Below, one piece after another: positions 1 to 7,901 of a stretch of 19,123 bases of DNA. Location: contig JBPOJF010000025.1 of the NCBI GenBank assembly GCA_052033915.1, forward strand, positions 1 to 19,123, in the 5' to 3' direction. Under the pieces are notes generated by a model that saw nothing but the letters and a program-made list of their open reading frames with translations, had not been told where the DNA came from and ran no database searches. The first letter of the stretch is position 1. The number at the start of each line of letters is the position of its first letter. Source of the DNA: CALMZY01 sp052033915 (lineage in GTDB: Bacteria > Verrucomicrobiota > Kiritimatiellia > CAIQIC01 > JAGNIJ01). Both the position numbers and the translations under genes were made by a program.

Positions 1-1051
1 CCCACTGGCCGTTCTGAGACTCGTGGCCCAGGACCGACCAAGGGTAGTTGTTGACCGAAAAGAAGTCGATGGGCGCGTTCGTCGCCGCGCAGGCCGCGGT
101 GATCTTGCCCCGGTCTTCCGCGTGATAACGCCAGTCTTCCTCGCCCCACTGCATGCCCACCGTGGAATAGGAAATCAGATGGTTCGTGTCGGCGAGCTTG
201 GCCGCACGGGCGCCCAGCGCCGTGTAGTCGGCAATCGAATCTTCGCGCCACTGCACCATGTCCGCCCACTGCGCGCCGTCCACGCCATAGGCCCGGTACT
301 CCTCGACAAACACGATATTCGAAAACGCCGCATAGCTCGTTCCCCACGTCGCGTTCACGTTCGAGATCGTCGTGTACTTCGCCTGGCACCAATTGCGGAA
401 CGCCTGCTCGCAATTCGGGTCGTAGCCGTCCAGCAGACCGCTCCACAGACCGAGGTAGCCGTACTCGTTGCCGATGATCCACGCGACAATGGCCTTGGAG
501 TCCTTGTAGCGGGAGCACACCGCATTGAAGAACTCGGCGTACTGCGCGCGGGCCTGAGGTGTTTCGTACCCGATGATATCCGACTGCCAGCGATTCGTGT
601 GCGGAATGCCCAGCGAGTCTATCTCGGGCGGATGCATCGTGTACCAGTCATTCGGAAACCAGTTGGGCGGCCACTGGTAGCCGATCAGCGCGAAGATGCG
701 GATATCGCGCTTCTCGCAAGCCTGCACCAGGTAGTCGTAGTTTGCCCAGTCCCACTGATTGTCGCCCTTCTCCTCGATGTGCTGCCAGACGAAGTCGACA
801 CGGATGGAGTTGGCCCCCATCTTCTTCATCTCGTCGAGATCGTAGTCAATCTGGTCGTGCGTCTGCCAAATGCCGAGCGGTCGATTCCATGTCTGGTACG
901 CAATGCCGTGCGGAACCCACGGCTGGCCCGTCCCCGAGTCGTAAAAATACCCGTTCCGCATCTGGATGAAGGATTGGAGGGCTGCGTGTGCGCCTGCCAC
1001 GCAGAATACGGCCAACAAGGACGCGACCCAAACGATCTTCCGTGTGTTCAT
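1..1051 (-). CDS. Secreted clan GH-A glycoside hydrolase, GH42-like (3' part missing)
   Basis: The start codon is at 1051 and the frame stays open to the window edge, giving about 350 residues of a longer protein. Residues 1-23 form a signal peptide: a basic MNTRK start, a hydrophobic core and an AHA-type cleavage site. The enzyme is therefore probably exported. After it comes a TIM-barrel pattern of clan GH-A enzymes: a region around residues 75-100 resembling the GH42 segment in which the substrate approach strand is followed by a W-rich motif, then WIIGNEYG, where N195-E196 would be the Asn and acid/base Glu at the end of strand 4. The nucleophile Glu would lie beyond the edge. GH42 or a GH5-like beta-glycosidase are the best family guesses; the substrate cannot be told from what is visible. 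It is the last gene of a minus-strand glycan locus, 241 bases after the GH35 gene, and has its own promoter candidate (1108-1136). Ribosome binding is weak (GGGGG about 8 bases upstream). Confidence 0.8.
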   Translation of the reverse strand, partial: MNTRKIVWVASLLAVFCVAGAHAALQSFIQMRNGYFYDSGTGQPWVPHGIAYQTWNRPLGIWQTHDQIDYDLDEMKKMGANSIRVDFVWQHIEEKGDNQWDWANYDYLVQACEKRDIRIFALIGYQWPPNWFPNDWYTMHPPEIDSLGIPHTNRWQSDIIGYETPQARAQYAEFFNAVCSRYKDSKAIVAWIIGNEYGYLGLWSGLLDGYDPNCEQAFRNWCQAKYTTISNVNATWGTSYAAFSNIVFVEEYRAYGVDGAQWADMVQWREDSIADYTALGARAAKLADTNHLISYSTVGMQWGEEDWRYHAEDRGKITAACAATNAPIDFFSVNNYPWSVLGHESQNGQW

Positions 1052-1107
1052 GTTTCGACCCCCGACTTGTTGTTTGGACGAATCGAACAGGACAACTGAG
1101 CTATGTA

Positions 1108-1136
1108 TGTATAGTCAAATCTAACTTAATCGTAAA
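1108..1136 (-). promoter_or_regulatory. Candidate sigma-70 promoter for the GH42-like gene
   Basis: Read on the minus strand, TTTACG (1136-1131) is followed by a 17-base spacer and TATACA (1113-1108). Each hexamer matches four of six consensus bases and the spacing is ideal. The site lies in a locally AT-rich stretch, about 57 bases before the start codon at 1051. The function is inferred from sequence only. Confidence 0.4.
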
Positions 1137-1168
1137 GGAGTCGAGAGGTCAAGTTCTAAAAGAAATCG

Positions 1169-1229
1169 AGGCGTACGGCCGCGCGCCGGACGCGCCATCG
1201 GAGGAAAGCCGTCCAGGGGACGTACGCCT
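1169..1229 (-). terminator. Possible terminator after the GH35 gene
   Basis: AGGCGTACG (1169-1177) and CGTACGCCT (1221-1229) form a perfect 9-bp inverted repeat around a GC-rich 43-base centre that can fold further. Read on the minus strand, the stem is followed by a T-rich stretch (cgatttcttttag); read on the plus strand it is followed by TTTT. It sits about 60 bases past the GH35 stop codon and before the promoter candidate of the next gene. The long loop makes it weaker than a classical intrinsic terminator. Confidence 0.35.
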
Positions 1230-1292
1230 TTTGAAAGAGTCACGCCTGCCGGGCTCGAAATACGGCCAATGCGGGCGCCCTTGTGTCCGTGG

Positions 1293-4046
1293 CTACCCCA
1301 TCGTGATCTGGATGTCCACGTCCTTAACCTCGTAGAACGTGCTCAGGCCGGGTTCGACCAGCGCCGCTTTAGGTCCTTCGAGAAGGATCGCGAGGATGTT
1401 CTCCTTCTTTAAAAAGGACGAAGGGACATAGAATTCCGTCTGGGGGCCCGCTTCCTCGTACTGGCCGACGGCGTTTCCGTTGACGTAGAACAGGCAGCGC
1501 TGCTTCGTGCCCGTCGGGATCGTCAGCTTCACCGCCGCCTCCCACCCCTTCTTGCAGGTGTAGCGGAACTTGCGGCGCATCCACACGATCTCGCCAAGTT
1601 GCTCGTCCATCAGGTACTTGTGCGCCGGCGGCACGGTCTGCCACTTCGAGTCGTCATGGCCGAGGTTGATGTAGCCGTGCAGGTTGCCGTGCAGTTGCTC
1701 GCGCACCTTGAATTTCGTGATCTCGCGGACGACCGGCTGGCCGCCTCTCGTCTTGCCCTGGATGACCACCGGTTTCAGGATGCCGCTGTACTTGCGGATC
1801 GCGCCCTCGTGCGGATGCGACTTGCTGTGGAAGAAGTTCTCGTACATCACAGCCACCACGTTGCGCCCTGGCTTCATCGCCTGCCGGAGCGCGATGTTCT
1901 GCGTCTCGCAGATCCCGTCCCAAACATGGCGGCCGTTCACATAGACGTGCTGGCGGTCGCAGTCGTTGCCGGGATACACCATCTCGGCGCTTTCAATGTC
2001 CTGCGGCAGATCGAATTCTCCGCGGTACCAGATGTATCCGTGCTGCAACAGTCCGGCCATTTCCAGGGATTCGACGCCGATCTCCTTCCATCCCGACGCA
2101 TCAAAGCCTTCCGCCGCCTCTTCGATGTCGCTCTTGATCTTCCAGTCGCCCTGCCACTCGAGCGCCACGGGACGCGCCTTCGGGTTGCGGAACATGAAGG
2201 AAGACTCGCCCTCGGCGGGGCCGTTCGAGAACTCGACCGGCTTGCCGCCCACCGAAACGGACTGCAGGCCCTGGCCGTTGAAGAAGGTGAATGTGTTCCT
2301 GGAACCGGGCCGCATCTGCGTCTTCAGCGTGACCGTGCCCCCCTGCCGGACGGCGTCGCGGATGAAGTACGTGTCGGCCATCACGATCCCGCCCTCGATT
2401 TCCTCGACCTTGCCGCAAAGGTCCTGGTCCAGAATGAACATGCGGTCTCCGCCGACGTCGAGCACGATGATGCCCTTGTGCGTGTACGTCAGGCGCGCAC
2501 CCTTCGGGTCGGCGCTGATCTCGGCCTGACCGGAGCGGACCTGGATTTGGTCTGCCGGGACGTTGACCACGGTCTCGCCCTTCGACTCGGGCTTTCCGTA
2601 CACGCCGAACAGGACGCGGCCGTCGATCTTCCGCGCGAACAGCAGCTCGGACGTCGACCGCTCAATCACCACGCCGCTGCCGGGCACGTTGACCTGGACC
2701 GGCAGGAGATGCGTCTGGCGCGGCTTGAGTTCCAGTTTCCGGAAGACCGGCGAGCCGTCTTTCGCCCAGCCGATGTCCACGACCTTCGTCTCGACGCTCA
2801 GATTGCGGACGCAAACGAGGTACTGGCTGCCGAGCTTCTTCGCGATCAGCTTGAAGTTTTCCGTTTCGCTCGTGAGCGAGGTGTCGGGCTCGACGCGGCC
2901 CGGCCGCACGAACGAGATGTTCTCGCCGCCGGCGGTGACTTTCAGGTCGTCGCAGTTGTCGGACTCGAGCGCGAGTTCCTTGTAGTCGCGCGAAAACTGC
3001 GCGAGGGCCTTGATGAAATCAACGCGGCCCGGCATCAACTCGCCCCACTCGCGGACCGGCGAGCCGCCGAAATCGAACGTCGTGGCCGTGCCGAACCCGC
3101 GCGGCAGGATCTCCCAGATGTTGCCGCGGCAGCCCCAGAACGGGAACGTCGTGCCGCCGACGTACATGTAGTAGTTGAGCAGGGACGCGCCCAGCGCGAC
3201 GACGCTCTTGGAGACGCTTTCGGTCAGGTGAACCGGAGCCGTGTAGAGCGGGCGGCCGAATTGCGCGAACCAGCCGACCTGCAGTTCGAGGATCATCGTC
3301 GGGCAGTTGGGCTGGCCCTGTTTCGCGGCCTCGATCTTGCCGTCGAAGTAGCCGTGCATGTACATCCAGAACTGAAAGAGCGGGATGTTCGGGTAGTACG
3401 TGCGGGTGTCGATGATATCGCCCTTGCCGCGCAGGAAGCCGGCCTCGTTCGCGAACTTCGGGATGTCGATCCCGAATTCCGACATCATGTCGCTGAGGCG
3501 GGTGAAGTACTTGATCGCGTCTTCCTTCGAAATCTTCTCCTTGCCGTACTCCATCAGGTGGTCGTACTCGTTCTCGACCTGGATGCAGATGATATGGCCG
3601 CCCTTCGTGGCGAGGTACGGGCCGATGACCTCCGCGACCTTCTTGTACCAGGCGCGGACATACTCGAGGTACCGGTCGTTCAGAATGCGCAGGGGAATGT
3701 TCTTGCTCAACAGCCAGTCCGGGTGCCCCCCGAAATCCCATTCCGCGCAGCAGTACGGGCCGGGCTTCACGACGACGAACAGGCCGTGCTTCGTGCAGAG
3801 TTCGATGAACCGCCGCAGGTCGGCGTCGCCGTCCCACCGCTGCTTGCCCTCGACCGGTTCGTGCCAGTTCCACGGGATGTAGGTGGTGACCAGGTTCGCG
3901 CCGGTGCGCTTCATCTTGATCAGCCGGTCCTCCCAGAGATCGCTCGGTGTCCGGAAGTAGTGGAATTCGCCGCCGATCAGAAACTCGCGTTTCCCGCGGA
4001 TGATGAAACTGTGTTTATCGAAGGCAATCTGCTTTGCGTCTGACAT
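1293..4046 (-). CDS. GH35 beta-galactosidase family protein (917 aa), cytoplasmic
   Basis: This is a GH35 enzyme, expected to remove terminal beta-galactosyl or related residues from glycans with retention of configuration. The N-terminal TIM barrel shows the family hallmarks: the YIPWNWHEP stretch (56-64), KPGPYCCAEWDFGGHPDWL (94-112), the acid/base in VENEY (E160) and the presumed nucleophile E254 in LELQVGWF. Two beta-rich jelly-roll segments follow (about 640-770, with HVYVNGRHVWDG near 700; and about 780-917, with LFYVNG), as usual in long GH35 proteins. No signal peptide is visible, so it should act on imported oligosaccharides. I chose the start at 4046 because AGAAAGGA lies 7 bases upstream; an in-frame TTG at 4082 would add 12 residues with no family match. 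It lies 92 bases downstream of the phosphorylase-like gene, same strand, probably the same transcript. The true substrate could be another beta-galactoside-like sugar. Confidence 0.92.
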   Translation of the reverse strand: MSDAKQIAFDKHSFIIRGKREFLIGGEFHYFRTPSDLWEDRLIKMKRTGANLVTTYIPWNWHEPVEGKQRWDGDADLRRFIELCTKHGLFVVVKPGPYCCAEWDFGGHPDWLLSKNIPLRILNDRYLEYVRAWYKKVAEVIGPYLATKGGHIICIQVENEYDHLMEYGKEKISKEDAIKYFTRLSDMMSEFGIDIPKFANEAGFLRGKGDIIDTRTYYPNIPLFQFWMYMHGYFDGKIEAAKQGQPNCPTMILELQVGWFAQFGRPLYTAPVHLTESVSKSVVALGASLLNYYMYVGGTTFPFWGCRGNIWEILPRGFGTATTFDFGGSPVREWGELMPGRVDFIKALAQFSRDYKELALESDNCDDLKVTAGGENISFVRPGRVEPDTSLTSETENFKLIAKKLGSQYLVCVRNLSVETKVVDIGWAKDGSPVFRKLELKPRQTHLLPVQVNVPGSGVVIERSTSELLFARKIDGRVLFGVYGKPESKGETVVNVPADQIQVRSGQAEISADPKGARLTYTHKGIIVLDVGGDRMFILDQDLCGKVEEIEGGIVMADTYFIRDAVRQGGTVTLKTQMRPGSRNTFTFFNGQGLQSVSVGGKPVEFSNGPAEGESSFMFRNPKARPVALEWQGDWKIKSDIEEAAEGFDASGWKEIGVESLEMAGLLQHGYIWYRGEFDLPQDIESAEMVYPGNDCDRQHVYVNGRHVWDGICETQNIALRQAMKPGRNVVAVMYENFFHSKSHPHEGAIRKYSGILKPVVIQGKTRGGQPVVREITKFKVREQLHGNLHGYINLGHDDSKWQTVPPAHKYLMDEQLGEIVWMRRKFRYTCKKGWEAAVKLTIPTGTKQRCLFYVNGNAVGQYEEAGPQTEFYVPSSFLKKENILAILLEGPKAALVEPGLSTFYEVKDVDIQITMG

Positions 4047-4068
4047 GACCCGGTCCTTTCTCGGGCCG

Positions 4069-4138
4069 CCACGAATGGACACAAATGGAGCGATTCCAGC
4101 CTGCCGCCGTCTTCGTATTGATTCGTGTGAATTCGCGG
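4069..4138 (-). repeat. Intercistronic inverted repeat built of tandem decamers
   Basis: The left arm, 4069-4088, contains two tandem decamers (CACGAATGGA at 4070-4079, CACAAATGGA at 4080-4089; 9 of 10 bases equal). The right arm, 4119-4138, reads TGATTCGTGTGAATTCGCGG and is the imperfect inverse of the left (14 of 20 positions). In the minus-strand RNA two of the mismatches become G-U pairs. The right arm touches the stop codon of the phosphorylase-like gene and the structure ends about 22 bases before the GH35 start. It could stabilise or attenuate the transcript between the two genes, or be a copy of a dispersed element. Confidence 0.5.
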
Positions 4139-7100
4139 TCAGCCCAACTCGATTTCAATCCTGGCGATTTTGCGGTCGCGGATCCGGCGCGCGAGCGCGC
4201 CGCGGATCGTATGGCCCTCGACGACCGTCGTTTTCCCTTTCAAATCGGTCACTTTCCAGCGCGTCGGCTCCACGGCCTGCGCGCCAAACGTGTCGCGCCG
4301 GCGCGGGTTGTGATACGTCACCAGGATGCCGCCGAGGAACATGAAGGAGAACGTATCGGCCGCGAAGCGGACCTGCTGCCGCTTGCCGCGGACCCAGAGC
4401 GCCGACTCCCCCGCTTCGCGGGTGAAGAGCCAGCCCGGAAGCGCCGGCCGGAATTCCAATTCCAGTTCGCCGCGGCTGTTGATCCGGAAGGGCTTGTCGC
4501 CCGCCGTCATGCGCAACAGGATGTGAATGAACTCGGCGGTCGAGCCGCTGAGCCGCGCCACAAACCCCGTGCCGTGGATGTTAGGGTCCGGGTTTGCGCT
4601 GCTGGCGATGAACGACGAGTTCTCCAGAATGCTGCGGCCGTAGGTCTCCGGCTTCAGGAACGGGATGAGCATGGTCTTGAAGTCGTTGTAGAACTCCGTG
4701 TACAGCCCGCTGCGCAGAAGCTCGAGCAGGTACTTGTACGCCATGTGCATCCAGATCGACTCGTTCTCCAGCCAGCCGCGCGAGAAGATCCGCGTGCGGC
4801 CGATTTCCAGCGGCTGGTCCGCGAGCGACTCGTTGACCTTGTACATCTTCAGCTTGCGGTCGTAGAGCCCGCTGGCGCGAATGCGCCGCGCCAGGTCGCG
4901 GCACGTGTCCGCGTCGCGCTCGATCTTCAGGAAATGCACCGGCCCCTCGAGGAACAGCGGCAGGGCGATCTGCTTGAACTTCCGCGCGCGGAAACACGGC
5001 AGGCCCTTGCGGTTCTTCTTCACGACCTTCTTTCCGCCCGGTCCGACTTCCGTGATCAGGTCGTAGGCCACCGGCCGGTTGATGAAGTACGTGTTGAGAA
5101 TCTTCTGTTTCTTGTCCCACGCCTTGTCGATCCCCAGATCGATCTTGGCCAGGGCCAGCTCCAGGAACTCCTTCAGCGTGTTCAGGCGCAGGGTCGCCTC
5201 CTTGCCGCTGAGACCCAGGGTGGTCTTGGCGCGATATGCCTCCTTCGCCGAATAGGCCTTGTCCCAGAAACGGAAGTCGCGGTTCGAATCCTTGCTCGAG
5301 AAGTACTCCTTCAACAGGCGATGCAGGTGCGCGATCAATTCCTCGCACTCGGCGAAGAGCGGCCAACTGACCGGCTTGTGATCCGCGAAGACCTTGTCCA
5401 GCGAATCGAGCAGGAAGAGAATCATCCGCTTCAGTTCCAGCGTTTCGCTGATGCTTGACCCGAGCTGTCCCGGCAGTCCGTTCAACGCGTCGTACCAGTT
5501 CGGCTTGTCGGACTCCATCTCGATGCCGACGCCGAACGGATCCAGCGACGCGAGCTTGTTGGCCGTGAGACAGATCATCTTGTTGATCAGCGTGGTGCGA
5601 TAGATCTCGCCCTTGCCGAAGCGCGTCCGGACCTCGTACGGGTTCGACGACCGCTGCTTGATCAGGCTCTCTTTCTCCGCATTGACCGTCACCGCCCCCA
5701 ACTGCATCGGCAGCCCGTCCCACACGACATACTTGTCGTCGCGCGGACCCACGCAGTGCGTGTTGTCGAAGAACGTGAAGCTCTTCTTCTCCGTCAGGAT
5801 ATAGCGGAGCTTCTCGGGATAGACCGCCAGGTAGTTCTCGAGCAGGTCGAGGTTGTAGATCCAGTGGTCGCTCCAGTAGCAGTGGCCGAAATCGGTTTCC
5901 TGGTGCTTCGAGCACGCGCCCAGGACCTTGCCGATAAACGCGTCCGTGTCCATCCGCAGTTTGATCCGACGGTCGTTCAGGAACGACATGAGCTGGCCCG
6001 GCGCGAACCGCTGGACGAAGAAGCCCTGCACCGTCTTCAAGTTCTTCGCGGGAATCGCCCGGCGCAGAACCTTGTCCAGCGCCTTGCGGTTCTTCACGCT
6101 GAAGCTCGTCACCTTGACCACGAGGGGGTTGAATCCGTCGAGCTGGAGCAGGTTGTAGAAATGCTCCACGTTGCCCTCGCGCACGTCCGGATTGATCAAC
6201 AGATCGTTGCGGCGGTTCTGGTTCACGTCGCGGTAGTTGCCGTTGCCCTGCGAGTAGTTGGTGGCCGACAGCCGGTAGTCGTTGTAGTCGCGCTCCAGGT
6301 CGCCGTGCTTGCGCGAGTACAGGTGGATCGTCGTCGTGCTGTCGTCGTCGTGCAGCGAGATCGGGAGCCCGCCGCGCAGCGTGTTGTCCAGGAAGTTCTG
6401 GCGCGCGTAGAGATCAAACGGCCGCGAGCTCGACCGCGTGAAGTTGTTCTGCGTCACCTGCTCGATCAGGTCCGCGTTCTCCTTCTGCTTCTTCTCGATG
6501 TAGCTCCACTGTGTGACGCGCGGGACGAGCCGGTTCAGCGCGTCCACGCTGGTGATGCTTCCGATGATCGCGCCGTATGTGTGCGTCTTGCCCGTCGCGA
6601 GCGTCGCGCGGGTCAGACCCATCGCGCACGGGAGCCGGTTCTCGAACTGCTGGCCCGGCCGGATGCGGAACGGCGTTTCGTTCGCGAACAGAATCGGGTG
6701 GCTGTAGTCCGTCAGCGAGCCGAAAATCCATTGCGGATCCACGATCGGCGAAACCACGTTCGAGCCGCCCTTGCCGGGGACGAAGCCCACGTAGAAATTG
6801 CCTTCCTTGATCCGCGTGACCTCCGGCTTGTCCTCCTGCTTCACCTTGCTCTTGAAGTACGGGATGCCCGTCTCGTTGTAGTTGACCGTCTCCACGAACG
6901 ATTCGACCAGGCGGCGCATGTGCTTCAGGTTGTAGTTGTCCACGCCGTACGGAATGATCAGCGGCAGGCCGTCGAGCACCTCCAGATGAACCGGCTTCCG
7001 GCCTAGGTTCTCGATGCGCAGGATGCGGACAAGGCCCGCGTAGTTGTCCTCGGGCACGTTGAAGAAATCGACGGTGAACTTCAGGCCCAGCGTGCGGTTC

Positions 7101-7489
7101 TCTTCCTCGAGCGTCAGTTGCGACGGGAAAATGATCATCTTCTGCGTAAGGTCCATGCCCGCGTTGGCCGTGTGCCGCTGGAAAGGCTCGTAGAAGCGCG
7201 GCTTGGCGCCCCCGCCGATCTTGACGAATGTCCGGAAGCCCTGCGTGGAGGTCAACTGGTACGCGCCGTTCGCGGGCAGGAACTCCATGATCGGATGCTC
7301 CTTGTCCTCGATGCCGATGCTGCAGATGCACTGCGCGCGGTTCACGTAGAAGACCCACATTGGAATTCCGTGAGGCCCGGCAATGCCCGGGAAGAAACTG
7401 GAGAACGGTTTCGCGCAATTGTAGTTTTCGATAATGAACTCCCCGGACCGGCCGAGGGTGTAGCTGACCTGTTCAGTTTTTTGCTTCAT
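4139..7489 (-). CDS. Clan GH-Q glycoside phosphorylase-like protein (1116 aa; GH161/GH149/GH94 type)
   Basis: The protein resembles the large proteins usually annotated as cellobiose phosphorylase. These split beta-glucosidic bonds with inorganic phosphate and release a sugar 1-phosphate, saving ATP. Visible marks are the N-terminal SGEFIIENYN and PFSSFFPGIAG segments of the beta-sandwich domain, NYRDVNQNRRND (418-429) and NWYDALNGLPG, in which D667 occupies the position of the catalytic Asp of the DWND motif of GH94. At 1116 residues it is much longer than GH94 cellobiose phosphorylases (about 800) and fits the roughly 1100-residue GH149 and GH161 beta-1,3-glucan phosphorylases better. No signal peptide is present; it should be cytoplasmic. 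The start at 7489 is set by GGAGG four bases upstream; an in-frame extension to 7522 lacks support. It heads the minus-strand glycan locus and is divergent from mnmE. Family membership is likely, exact substrate unknown. Confidence 0.82.
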   Translation of the reverse strand: MKQKTEQVSYTLGRSGEFIIENYNCAKPFSSFFPGIAGPHGIPMWVFYVNRAQCICSIGIEDKEHPIMEFLPANGAYQLTSTQGFRTFVKIGGGAKPRFYEPFQRHTANAGMDLTQKMIIFPSQLTLEEENRTLGLKFTVDFFNVPEDNYAGLVRILRIENLGRKPVHLEVLDGLPLIIPYGVDNYNLKHMRRLVESFVETVNYNETGIPYFKSKVKQEDKPEVTRIKEGNFYVGFVPGKGGSNVVSPIVDPQWIFGSLTDYSHPILFANETPFRIRPGQQFENRLPCAMGLTRATLATGKTHTYGAIIGSITSVDALNRLVPRVTQWSYIEKKQKENADLIEQVTQNNFTRSSSRPFDLYARQNFLDNTLRGGLPISLHDDDSTTTIHLYSRKHGDLERDYNDYRLSATNYSQGNGNYRDVNQNRRNDLLINPDVREGNVEHFYNLLQLDGFNPLVVKVTSFSVKNRKALDKVLRRAIPAKNLKTVQGFFVQRFAPGQLMSFLNDRRIKLRMDTDAFIGKVLGACSKHQETDFGHCYWSDHWIYNLDLLENYLAVYPEKLRYILTEKKSFTFFDNTHCVGPRDDKYVVWDGLPMQLGAVTVNAEKESLIKQRSSNPYEVRTRFGKGEIYRTTLINKMICLTANKLASLDPFGVGIEMESDKPNWYDALNGLPGQLGSSISETLELKRMILFLLDSLDKVFADHKPVSWPLFAECEELIAHLHRLLKEYFSSKDSNRDFRFWDKAYSAKEAYRAKTTLGLSGKEATLRLNTLKEFLELALAKIDLGIDKAWDKKQKILNTYFINRPVAYDLITEVGPGGKKVVKKNRKGLPCFRARKFKQIALPLFLEGPVHFLKIERDADTCRDLARRIRASGLYDRKLKMYKVNESLADQPLEIGRTRIFSRGWLENESIWMHMAYKYLLELLRSGLYTEFYNDFKTMLIPFLKPETYGRSILENSSFIASSANPDPNIHGTGFVARLSGSTAEFIHILLRMTAGDKPFRINSRGELELEFRPALPGWLFTREAGESALWVRGKRQQVRFAADTFSFMFLGGILVTYHNPRRRDTFGAQAVEPTRWKVTDLKGKTTVVEGHTIRGALARRIRDRKIARIEIELG

Positions 7490-7511
7490 AGATCCTCCAG
7501 TTATTCGACAA

Positions 7512-7691
7512 ACCGGTCCCATCCTAATGAGTAATCGGCCGAACGGCTAGGACTTCGTGATACTTTATGCTCTCCCCGCTCCGCATTTCATGCGGCTTCC
7601 GCGTCCGCTGATCCGTTCCATCTCCGATGATGGCGCGACAACGTGCCGGTTTTCCCGGACCGAGTCAACACAAAAAAGGTACCGGTCCCAT
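7512..7691. repeat. Direct repeat pair ACCGGTCCCAT
   Basis: The same 11-mer occurs at 7512-7522 and 7681-7691, in the same orientation and 169 bases apart. The first copy lies 22 bases upstream of the start codon of the phosphorylase-like gene. The placement would suit binding sites of a regulator of the glycan locus, but no regulator gene is present in the window and chance recurrence is possible. Confidence 0.35.
7581..7595. repeat. Inverted repeat CCGCATTTCATGCGG
   Basis: A perfect 6-bp inverted repeat around TTC lies about 92 bases upstream of the phosphorylase-like gene. It could be an operator half-site pair or a small RNA hairpin. No T-run follows it on either strand, so it is not a terminator. 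Confidence 0.3.
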
Positions 7692-7859
7692 ACTTGCTGC
7701 TGGAAGGAGAAAACCGTGCGTGTTGTCAACGCGGCGGCTTCGCCCGTTGCAGCGCCCTCCCCCGGCAATCCAAGGGCATCCAAGTTTTCCAACGCCTGGA
7801 TAAACAGCCGTTATTTGTTCCAACCCTTGGAAGAATCATGCCGCCCTCGCCGCTCTTTT

Positions 7860-7886
7860 TTTGTGCCCTTTGCGCCTTTTCTCGGC
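7860..7886 (+). repeat. Degenerate 9-base tandem repeat upstream of mnmE
   Basis: Three consecutive units are visible: TTTGTGCCC (7860-7868), TTTGCGCCT (7869-7877) and TTTCTCGGC (7878-7886). The first two differ at two positions and the third is more diverged. The array ends 15 bases before the mnmE start codon. Confidence 0.4.
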
Positions 7887-7901
7887 ATAATCCCGCGCGG
7901 C

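Larger units (their letters stand above)
7490..7901. promoter_or_regulatory. Divergent intergenic region between the phosphorylase-like gene and mnmE
   Basis: These 412 bases hold no convincing gene. They contain a direct repeat ACCGGTCCCAT (7512-7522 and 7681-7691), a perfect 6-3-6 inverted repeat CCGCATTTCATGCGG (7581-7595) and a degenerate 9-base tandem repeat just before mnmE (7860-7886). Promoters for both flanking genes must lie here, but I see no hexamer pair with good matches. CATAAT (7886-7891) is the best -10-like element on the plus strand; if used, it would place the RNA start within a few bases of the mnmE start codon. Confidence 0.6.

Noticed and set aside
1599..4043. Long open frame (814 codons) on the plus strand opposite the GH35 gene
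   Set aside because: It is antisense to a clear enzyme, has a repetitive Val/Leu/Arg/Asp-rich composition typical of a GC-rich shadow frame, and has no recognisable motif.
4902..4907. CACGTG core as a second parS site
   Set aside because: The flanks (GCGG and TCCG) do not match the GTTN/NAAC arms required for ParB binding.
4085..7006. Two long plus-strand open frames opposite the phosphorylase-like gene
   Set aside because: Same shadow composition, antisense to a protein with strong motifs, and without start signals.
7557..7901. N-terminal extension of MnmE by 115 residues
   Set aside because: The frame is open, but the sequence has no MnmE similarity, and the ATG at 7902 gives the exact family N-terminus.
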